From contig LUCD01000021.1 of assembly GCA_001593925.1 (NCBI GenBank), forward strand, positions 383 to 13,153: a DNA stretch of 12,771 bases, given 5' to 3'. The position numbers and the translations under genes were made by a program. Under the pieces are notes generated by a model. The model was not told the DNA's origin and ran no database searches. It saw only the letters and a list, made by a program, of their open reading frames with translations. This DNA is from Candidatus Bathyarchaeota archaeon B26-1 (lineage in GTDB: Archaea; Thermoproteota; Bathyarchaeia; Bathyarchaeales; B26-1). Numbering within the stretch: position 1 is the first letter of the stretch; every line of letters begins with the position of its first letter. Positions 6,342-11,628 of this stretch are shown one piece after another.

Positions 6342-7496
6342 TCAGTCTTTCCCGGAGACTATCCTCTTGAAGTCTTCTTCCCCTTCGGCGTAGCCAGACG
6401 CGATGAGGACGTCTCCAGCCTCTATCCGAGCGTCTGGTCTGGGACGTATCCACTTGCCTTTACGTTTGATGACGAGTATCCACATGCCGGTCTCGTCTGG
6501 GATTCTCGCCTCCCTCAAAGTCTTCCCCTTAACGGGAGAGTCCTCGGAGACGACGGCCGACGTAACGGTCTCCTCAGCCTCTTTGATGGCCATCTTGAGG
6601 ACTGGGTGGGGTTCAACCTCTCTCAGGACTATGTCAGCCATCTCGGCCGCCGCGTCGGCTATCTCCTCGGTGGCCACGCCCAGCCTTATCAACCCCAAGA
6701 AGTCCTTAGACTCCTCAGGTTTGAAGCCGCTCGAGAGCGTTCTCAACTCGAACTCCGTATGGAGGTTGTCCATGTACTCCTCCAAGGCTTGAACCTCATC
6801 CGCTAGTTCACGGCTGTTCAATAGTAGGGAGGAGTAAGCCAGGTCGAGCATAAGCTCCGAAGTGTCCTTCAGCTTGACAAGGTCCTCAACTATCCCCTCA
6901 AAGCGTTTCTGGACCTTGTAGCGTTTACCCTTCAACCCGCTCAGCTCCTCTATCCCGGACTGCGCCCCCCTAGCTATGAGCACGTCGCCTACGCGGATAA
7001 CCTCGTCCTCGGAGGGGTCTATGATCCACCTGCGGCCTCTCCGCAACGCTATGACATCGATTCCCAACTCGAGGCTCCCTATGTTCTTCCCAGCCAGCTG
7101 GGAACCGGTCTCGACCTCGACCCTAGCCAAACGTTCCTCAACCCTCTCGAAGGCCTCACGGACGATCGGGTGGATTCCTATCCCCCGCAGAACTATGGTG
7201 GCTATGTCGGCCGCCGCGTCCGATATCTTGTCGGCTGAGGAGGAAACCCTCGAGACTCCTAGGAGGGCCTCAGCGCCCTCCACGTCCCTCGCGGCCATCA
7301 TCAAGTTCATGTTGAGGAGGTAAGCGAGCAGGTCTATATGTCTCTCTAGGGAGAGAACCTCCTCTGCGAGCTCGTGGCTGTTGAAGAGTGCCGCGGAGTA
7401 GGCTAGGTCAAGCATAAGCTCTGAGAGGTTCTTCATCTCGATGAGCAAGTCCCTAACTGAGATCGGTTTATACTCTATCTTCTCGAGTTCCACCAT
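6342..7496 (-). CDS. Tandemly duplicated PhoU-like/TrkA-C protein
   Basis: A soluble 384-residue protein made of two similar halves. Each half has a PhoU-like helical module (about residues 10-105 and 200-295) followed by a TrkA-C (RCK_C) ligand-binding module (about 110-180 and 298-370). The halves align closely: SELMLDLAYSAALFNSHELA at 25-44 against SELMLDLAYSSLLLNSRELA at 213-232, and both TrkA-C modules contain GDVLIA. The family (COG3273-like) is archaeal; TrkA-C domains usually sense small ligands to gate cation transport. No transporter gene is adjacent in this window, so its partner is unknown. Between fwdD and ftr it probably reflects layout rather than a C1 role. The ATG at 7496 follows aaaggtt, a weak ribosome-binding site. 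Confidence 0.85.
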   Translation of the reverse strand: MVELEKIEYKPISVRDLLIEMKNLSELMLDLAYSAALFNSHELAEEVLSLERHIDLLAYLLNMNLMMAARDVEGAEALLGVSRVSSSADKISDAAADIATIVLRGIGIHPIVREAFERVEERLARVEVETGSQLAGKNIGSLELGIDVIALRRGRRWIIDPSEDEVIRVGDVLIARGAQSGIEELSGLKGKRYKVQKRFEGIVEDLVKLKDTSELMLDLAYSSLLLNSRELADEVQALEEYMDNLHTEFELRTLSSGFKPEESKDFLGLIRLGVATEEIADAAAEMADIVLREVEPHPVLKMAIKEAEETVTSAVVSEDSPVKGKTLREARIPDETGMWILVIKRKGKWIRPRPDARIEAGDVLIASGYAEGEEDFKRIVSGKD

Positions 7497-7560
7497 AACC
7501 TTTGGGACTCTCCAAGTCTGAGGAAACCCTTAGACTCCAATATCTTTACTGGCGTTTCTG

Positions 7561-7570
7561 GTATATAAAA
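7561..7570. promoter_or_regulatory. TATA-like element usable in both directions
   Basis: The sequence gtatataaaa reads as a TATA box on either strand. Leftward it would start the PhoU/TrkA-C transcript near 7540, with a leader of about 45 bases. Rightward it would start a transcript near 7590, exactly at the beginning of the hairpin-rich noncoding interval. Direction is not proven. Confidence 0.4.
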
Positions 7571-7585
7571 TGTTCAACTTCAGGT

Positions 7586-7696
7586 TGCTGGAGGCCACGA
7601 ATTTCCGGCCTCCAAAACATAGAAGGAGGGAACCCATTAAGTTTGGCTGGGCTACGCCTTCCTTCTCATACTTTACGGGCCGGGTTGACACCAGCA
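7586..7696 (+). promoter_or_regulatory. Hairpin-rich noncoding interval upstream of ftr (candidate structured leader or small RNA)
   Basis: Three pairings can be read directly. Hairpin 1 is TGGAGGCC (7589-7596) with GGCCTCCA (7607-7614), eight perfect pairs and a 10-base loop. Hairpin 2 is 7621-7630 with 7657-7666, ten pairs including one G-U, and the inner CCCA (7633-7636) pairs with TGGG (7648-7651). A possible closing helix is TGCTGG (7586-7591) with CCAGCA (7691-7696); it shares bases 7589-7591 with hairpin 1, so the two compete, as alternative RNA states would. A rightward TATA element lies about 25 bases upstream. No known RNA family was recognised. The same pairings could form on the minus strand, so strand is inferred from the TATA position. 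Confidence 0.35.
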
Positions 7697-7711
7697 TCTT
7701 AAACATCAAAG

Positions 7712-7724
7712 ATTTAAGTCTATA
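7712..7724 (+). promoter_or_regulatory. Candidate proximal ftr TATA element
   Basis: The sequence atttaagtctata would place a transcript start near 7740, a short distance before the ATG at 7754. If used, the hairpin interval further upstream is not part of the ftr mRNA; if not, it is a 165-base leader. Confidence 0.35.
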
Positions 7725-7753
7725 TGGGGATAAGCATAGGAAGGGTATTCGGC

Positions 7754-8653
7754 ATGTTACGTTACAAGGGCGTTGAGATAGAAGATACGTTTGCTGAGCT
7801 CTTCACGATGTGGGCTGGCAGGGTCCTAATAACGGCTGAGAATGAGAGGTGGGCATTAACTGCGGCTAGAGTTGCGACTGGCTTCGCATCCTCCATAATA
7901 GGTTCGCCGGCCGAGGCCGGGATCGAGGGAACCGTTAGTCCAAGGGAGACGCCGGACGGGAGAACGGGAGTTCTCATACAGATATACAACACAACGAGAA
8001 CCGAGTTGAAGAGGCAGATGATCGCGAGGATAGGTCAGTGCGTCATGACCTGCCCAACCACTTCCGCCTTCGACGCCCTGCCGGACGCGAAGAGGAGACT
8101 CAAGGTTGGCAGGAGCCTCCGCCTCTTCGGAGACGGCTTCCAGAAGAGAGACGAGGTCGCTGGGAGAAGGGTTTGGCGCATACCGGTCATGGAGGGAGAG
8201 TTCATAGTGGAGGACACCTTCGGAGCCAAGAAGGCCGTCGCCGGAGGAAACTTCCTCATCCTAGCCAAGGACTCGAAGTCTGGCCTCCAAGCCGCTGAAG
8301 ACGCCGTAGAAGCTATCCGGAAGAACGTCAAAGGGGTGATCATGCCCTTCCCGGGCGGAATCTGCAGGTCAGGCTCCAAGGTGGGCTCCCTAAAGTATAA
8401 GCTGCCAGCATCGACGAACCATCCCTACTGCCCTAGTCTCAGGGGGATCGTGCCAGAGTCGCAGGTGCCAGAAGGAGTGAACAGCGTATACGAGATAATC
8501 ATAAACGGGCTTGAACTCGAGTATGTTAAGGACGCTATGGCCGTGGGGATCAAGGCCGCAGCTGAAGTTCCCGGGGTCGTCAGGATATCGGCGGGTAATT
8601 ACGGCGGCAAGTTCGGTCCCATGAAGGTCCATCTCCGCGAGATTCTTGGCTGA
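7754..8653 (+). CDS. ftr: Formylmethanofuran:tetrahydromethanopterin formyltransferase
   Basis: A 299-residue cytosolic enzyme that moves the formyl group from methanofuran to N5 of tetrahydromethanopterin, directly after the Fwd reaction. The family motifs are clear: GVEIEDTFAE near the N-terminus (residues 6-15), SPAEAGIEG (51-59), GQCVMTCPTTSAFD (94-107), FPGGICRSGSKVGS (199-212) and TNHPYCPSLRG (221-231). Two in-frame ATGs exist. The one at 7754 gives a length almost equal to known Ftr (about 296-297 residues) and begins MLRYKGVEIED as family members do; the one at 7724 would add ten unconserved residues and overlap the TATA element. The gene is monocistronic, about 1.5 kb from the fwdDB operon on the other strand. 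Identity is secure. Confidence 0.96.
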   Translation: MLRYKGVEIEDTFAELFTMWAGRVLITAENERWALTAARVATGFASSIIGSPAEAGIEGTVSPRETPDGRTGVLIQIYNTTRTELKRQMIARIGQCVMTCPTTSAFDALPDAKRRLKVGRSLRLFGDGFQKRDEVAGRRVWRIPVMEGEFIVEDTFGAKKAVAGGNFLILAKDSKSGLQAAEDAVEAIRKNVKGVIMPFPGGICRSGSKVGSLKYKLPASTNHPYCPSLRGIVPESQVPEGVNSVYEIIINGLELEYVKDAMAVGIKAAAEVPGVVRISAGNYGGKFGPMKVHLREILG

Positions 8654-8672
8654 GTCGGTCAACCCTAGACCA

Positions 8673-8696
8673 TAACCGCTAGGAACCTCACGGTTA
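8673..8696 (+). terminator. Inverted repeat after ftr
   Basis: TAACCG (8673-8678) and CGGTTA (8691-8696) pair perfectly around a 12-base loop about 20 bases after the ftr stop. There is no T-run, so it may be a processing or protection hairpin or chance. Weak. Confidence 0.2.
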
Positions 8697-8718
8697 CCCA
8701 TACTCGAGGTTTGCTGTT

Positions 8719-8728
8719 GATTTATATG
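8719..8728 (+). promoter_or_regulatory. Candidate sufS promoter
   Basis: The sequence gatttatatg is a good TATA element. Initiation about 25 bases later falls near 8750, so the ATG at 8760 would be almost leaderless. An inverted repeat, ACATA (8735-8739) and TATGT (8745-8749), sits around the expected start and could be an operator, though five-base arms are weak evidence. Confidence 0.45.
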
Positions 8729-8759
8729 TTCTGACATATCTTTCTATGTGGTGTGTTTG

Positions 8760-9971
8760 ATGTTGGATGTCGGTAGGGTTCGACAGGACTTCCCCATCTT
8801 AAGACGTGGTATAATCTATCTGGACAACGCGGCGAGTAGCCTAACACCTGAACCCGTCCTGGAGAAGATGCTTGAGTTCTACCGTGAGTATAGAGCCAAC
8901 ATCGCAAGGGGGGTTCACTGTCTTTCTCAAAGGGCGAGCGAGGAGTACGAGTCATCCCGGAGGAAGGTTGCGAAGTTCATAAACGCCTCGGCTCCCTTCG
9001 AGGTTGTGATGACCCGGAACGCGACTGAAGGAATAAACATCATAGCCAACGGCCTGAACTGGAGGAGGGGAGAAAAGATAGTGACCTCACTCATCGAGCA
9101 CCACTCAAACTTCATAGTCTGGCTTAGGGTTAGAGATCGATACGGCGTCGACGTGGACGTAGTTAAGCCGTCTAAACCCCTTGAGGACGGCCTCTTCGAA
9201 GTGTCGGACTTCGAGAAAGCCATAGACGACAGGACGAAACTCGTCGCCGTAACCCACATCTCCAACGTTCTAGGCCTGCTTATGCCGGTTAAGGAGATAG
9301 CCGACATAGCACATGAGCATGGAGCGTTCTTCCTAGTTGACGGGGCTCAATCAGTCCCCCACATTAGGGTTGACGTGCAGAGGCTTAACTGCGACTTCCT
9401 AGCGTTCTCAGGCCACAAGATGTGTGCTCCAACAGGTTCGGGAGCCCTCTACATAAGAGAGGAACTCCTCGACGAGGTTAAGCCTCTCTGCATTGGGGGC
9501 GGAACCATAGCCGATGTCGGCTTAGATTTTTATGAGCTCAGCGAGAATGTCTCCCGGTTCGAGGCGGGAACCCCGGCCATAGCCGACGTCATAGGGTTTG
9601 GGGCCGCCGTGGATTATCTAGAGAGGATAGGTATGGAGAACATCGAGAGGCATGAGGCCAAACTGACGGAGAGGATGTATGAAGGGCTAAGGGAGATTCC
9701 GAAGGTGGAGGTCTACGGGCCTGAACCCAAGTATAGGGTGGGCATAACATCCTTCAACGTGGAGGGACTGAACCACCATGATGTCGCCTTAGCCTTGGAT
9801 GCCTTATCTAGGATAATTGTGAGGTCTGGGCACCACTGCGCCCTCCCTCTAATGAAGGAGCTGATCCGCAGACCGGGAACTGTCAGGGCGTCCACATACC
9901 TATACAACACTTTGGAGGAGGCTGAACGCCTCATCTCGGCCGTTGAGGAGATAACCCAAAAAATGGCGTGA
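8760..9971 (+). CDS. sufS: Cysteine desulfurase, SufS/CsdA type
   Basis: A 403-residue pyridoxal-phosphate enzyme of the class V aminotransferase family. It removes sulfur from cysteine to form an enzyme persulfide that supplies Fe-S cluster and other sulfur biosynthesis. Visible motifs are IYLDNAASSLTP near residue 19, LIEHHSNFIVW (about 112-122; the histidine stacks on the cofactor), VDGAQS (about 193-198; Asp binds the pyridine nitrogen), SGHKMCAPTG with the cofactor lysine at about 220, and SGHHCALPLM with the catalytic cysteine at about 360, the group II (SufS) pattern. An upstream in-frame GTG at 8748 would add four residues, but the ATG fits the promoter better. No sufE, sufU or sufBCD is adjacent, so its sulfur acceptor is unknown. 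The gene supplies Fe-S enzymes such as FwdB and the glycosylase only by general inference. Confidence 0.95.
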   Translation: MLDVGRVRQDFPILRRGIIYLDNAASSLTPEPVLEKMLEFYREYRANIARGVHCLSQRASEEYESSRRKVAKFINASAPFEVVMTRNATEGINIIANGLNWRRGEKIVTSLIEHHSNFIVWLRVRDRYGVDVDVVKPSKPLEDGLFEVSDFEKAIDDRTKLVAVTHISNVLGLLMPVKEIADIAHEHGAFFLVDGAQSVPHIRVDVQRLNCDFLAFSGHKMCAPTGSGALYIREELLDEVKPLCIGGGTIADVGLDFYELSENVSRFEAGTPAIADVIGFGAAVDYLERIGMENIERHEAKLTERMYEGLREIPKVEVYGPEPKYRVGITSFNVEGLNHHDVALALDALSRIIVRSGHHCALPLMKELIRRPGTVRASTYLYNTLEEAERLISAVEEITQKMA

Positions 9972-10018
9972 AGACTAGATGAGCAGGAGCATTTCCGCCT
10001 TCTTGGTGCAGAACTTAG

Positions 10019-10171
10019 TTAGGCCTTTCTCATGCAGACCGAGCCCTTCCTCCCCTCAATCGTGAAGAAGACGAGCGTACGTCCCACCTCAAGGTTGAGG
10101 AATTGCCGAACCTCCTTCGGTATGGTTATTCTGAAGTCTTTTGTCACCTTGACTGTAGCCAAGACAGCCAT
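10019..10171 (-). CDS. Short AbrB/SpoVT-domain DNA-binding protein
   Basis: A 50-residue protein starting MAVLATVKVTKDFRITIPKE and ending SVCMRKA. The segment TVKVTKDFRITIPKEVRQFL followed by LEVGRTLVF is the classic swapped-hairpin AbrB (SpoVT_AbrB) fold: strand, loop, IPKEVR-type helix, GxxL turn, strand. Such domains dimerise and bind DNA as transition-state-type regulators or as antitoxins. It consists of little more than the domain itself. The start is well supported: AGGAGG at 10181-10186, nine bases before the ATG, and a TATA element at 10213-10224. No toxin gene is adjacent; sufS converges on its 3' end and the glycosylase gene diverges. Its targets are unknown; the shared promoter makes autoregulation and control of the glycosylase possible. 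Confidence 0.85.
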   Translation of the reverse strand: MAVLATVKVTKDFRITIPKEVRQFLNLEVGRTLVFFTIEGRKGSVCMRKA

Positions 10172-10212
10172 AACCTCTAGCCTCCTGATCACCACCCATA
10201 CTTTTAACGAAG

Positions 10213-10224
10213 AACTATATAACC
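10213..10224. promoter_or_regulatory. Shared TATA element between the AbrB gene and the glycosylase gene
   Basis: The sequence aactatataacc is near-palindromic. Leftward it lies about 45 bases before the AbrB ATG (with an AGGAGG in the leader). Rightward it lies about 30 bases before the glycosylase ATG at 10250, which would be essentially leaderless. No other TATA candidate is present in the 78-base gap, so the element must serve one or both genes. Confidence 0.5.
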
Positions 10225-10249
10225 CTATAAGGGGGTTAGGTTGAGTCCT

Positions 10250-10852
10250 ATGCCCGAAGAGTCTAGGGTCGAGGCTATGAGGCAGATCGTCGAGGAGATA
10301 CTGAGGTGTCGCAGGTGCGGCCTCTGGAGGGGACGCCGGAACGCTGTTCCCGGCGAGGGGAGCCTAGAGCCTCTAGCGGTCTTTGTTGGAGAGGCTCCGG
10401 GGTACTGGGAAGACCTGAAGGGTCGCCCCTTCGTGGGGGCGGCCGGTAGGCTTCTGGATGAAACCCTCCTTAGCGTAGGTCTCTCGAGAAAGGACATTTA
10501 CATAACGAACATACTGAAGTGTAGGCCTCCCGGGAACAGGGACCCGAGACCTGAGGAGGTCAAGGCGTGCACGCCCTTCCTAGACAGGCAGCTTGAGGTG
10601 ATAAGGCCTAAGATCATAGTCACTCTCGGGAGACACTCAGCTAGGTACATTCTATCCAAAGCAGGGTACACGATAAGCGGAATAACAGCTGCTAGGGGGA
10701 GGATTTACAGAGCTGTCTTCTGGGATAGGGAGGTCCATATACTTCCAACGTTCCATCCGGCGGCGGCGCTTTATAACGTTAGACTTAGAAAGTATCTCGA
10801 GGGCGACCTCAAACTCTTGAGGAGAGAACTGGAAGAGCAAGGGCTGATCTAA
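10250..10852 (+). CDS. Type 4 (Fe-S) uracil-DNA glycosylase
   Basis: A 200-residue member of the family 4 uracil-DNA glycosylases, which remove uracil arising from cytosine deamination in DNA; thermophiles commonly have this type. Motif A is GEAPG at 47-51, with the FVGAAGRLLD stretch following (61-70); motif B is the HPAAAL at 169-174. Four cysteines fit the [4Fe-4S] ligands: C20 and C23 (CRRC), C91 in KCRPPGNRDP, and C107 in ACTPFL. Length is typical. The ATG at 10250 is preferred; a TTG at 10241 would add three residues. The stop codon overlaps the stop of the convergent ACT-domain gene by four bases. Identity is secure. Confidence 0.95.
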   Translation: MPEESRVEAMRQIVEEILRCRRCGLWRGRRNAVPGEGSLEPLAVFVGEAPGYWEDLKGRPFVGAAGRLLDETLLSVGLSRKDIYITNILKCRPPGNRDPRPEEVKACTPFLDRQLEVIRPKIIVTLGRHSARYILSKAGYTISGITAARGRIYRAVFWDREVHILPTFHPAAALYNVRLRKYLEGDLKLLRRELEEQGLI

Positions 10853-11538
10853 CCTCGCCTCTCTCCCTTAAGAGCCTCCCTAGCCCTAGTTATCAAACCC
10901 GTCAGTATCGAGAGGGCTCTACCAGCGTCCTCCGTTCGGAGCAGGATTATCGTCTCTGTGTAACAGCTAACAGCCTCCTCGATGTTTATCTGGGCTCTCG
11001 AGATAGGGTTGTAGAAGGCGACGACACAGCCCGGAGTCTCAACGATCTCATGCGGGCTCTGAACTATTATGGCCGCAAGGTTCCTCTTCTCGTCGAGTAT
11101 GTCCTCTCTCTTGAACATGGAGCATACCCTATCAAAGACGCCGTCGTCCATTATTAGGGTGATCGCGGTGATCCCTTCCAGAACCTGTAGGAAAGCCCCG
11201 GTGAGGCCGGCTAGGATCCTCCTCGTCGTCTCGAGGGTTCTTCGGGTTCTCTCCAAAGAGACCTTTGCCACGTCCGTTCTTAGACTTATGACGCTACCCG
11301 CTATTATCTTCAGGTATTCTCGGCTGGGTTTGTAGTCGAACTTAACCCTCTTAACGGATGTTATGAGAGCCTCAAGCGTAACCTTCCTCTTTAGAGTTTT
11401 CTCCACGCTCGGTTTCAGCATCCTGGCGACGGCGCTTATGTTTGCGTAGCCTCTCTCCAGAGCGTCTTGAACCGCGGGCTCCTCGTCTATGATGGCTTTA
11501 ACGATCTTGGATATGGAGGTCCCGGATGTTTTGGCCAA
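10849..11538 (-). CDS. ACT-domain regulator-like protein, divergent from argG
   Basis: A protein of about 229 residues. The N-terminal part (about residues 8-65: SISKIVKAI...AVQDALERGYANISAVARML...VTLEALITSVKRV) resembles the helical domain found in archaeal ACT-domain proteins (DUF7523-like, from memory of the family). Residues about 161-205, SPHEIVETPGCVVAFYNPIS then INIEEAVSCYTETIILL, read as the second half of an ACT fold, which binds amino acids in metabolic regulators. I prefer a TTG start at 11538, because GAGGTG at 11546-11551 lies seven bases before it. The open frame runs on to a GTG at 11607, but those 23 residues include the promoter TATA and are probably untranslated. It diverges from argG, so arginine-linked regulation is a reasonable but unproven guess. 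Its stop overlaps that of the convergent glycosylase gene. Confidence 0.8.
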   Translation of the reverse strand: MAKTSGTSISKIVKAIIDEEPAVQDALERGYANISAVARMLKPSVEKTLKRKVTLEALITSVKRVKFDYKPSREYLKIIAGSVISLRTDVAKVSLERTRRTLETTRRILAGLTGAFLQVLEGITAITLIMDDGVFDRVCSMFKREDILDEKRNLAAIIVQSPHEIVETPGCVVAFYNPISRAQINIEEAVSCYTETIILLRTEDAGRALSILTGLITRAREALKGERRG

Positions 11539-11578
11539 TTTTGTCCACCTCAATTTAGTTTTTGAACATTTTTGACCA
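11529..11578 (+). promoter_or_regulatory. Four phased copies of TTTTGNMCA (candidate operator array)
   Basis: TTTTGGCCA (11529-11537), TTTTGTCCA (11539-11547), TTTTGAACA (11560-11568) and TTTTGACCA (11570-11578) are in the same orientation. The spacing is 10, 21 and 10 bases, near one, two and one helical turns, so all lie on the same DNA face. They sit between the argG TATA element and the ACT gene start. They would be upstream of the argG core promoter and downstream of the ACT gene's start of transcription. This fits a cooperative regulator binding site. Confidence 0.5.
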
Positions 11579-11584
11579 AAAAGA

Positions 11585-11594
11585 ATATATAAAG
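11585..11594. promoter_or_regulatory. Shared TATA element for argG and the ACT-domain gene
   Basis: The sequence atatataaag is a strong TATA element rightward, with expected initiation near 11614 and the argG ATG at 11629. Reversed it reads ctttatatat, with expected initiation near 11565 and the TTG at 11538. One element could drive divergent transcription. Confidence 0.5.
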
Positions 11595-11628
11595 TTTCCC
11601 CACCCACATCATGGTTGGTGCACTCTTC

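Noticed and set aside
6015..6806. Long plus-strand open frame of 263 codons across fwdD and the PhoU/TrkA-C gene
   Set aside because: It is antisense to two clearly identified genes, crosses their intergenic promoter, has no family-like motifs, and reflects the codon bias of the opposite strand.
7527..7706. Minus-strand open frame of about 58 codons and plus-strand frames at 7502-7702 and 7570-7776 in the gap before ftr
   Set aside because: No ribosome-binding site, no recognisable motif, and the frames cross the TATA element and hairpins. Composition looks noncoding.
10019..10171. Reading the AbrB gene as an antitoxin of a toxin-antitoxin pair
   Set aside because: No toxin-like gene is adjacent; the neighbours are sufS and a DNA glycosylase.
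10032..10244. Plus-strand open frame of 70 codons opposite the AbrB gene
   Set aside because: The minus-strand AbrB frame has a clear domain and ribosome-binding site; the plus frame has neither and runs through the shared promoter.
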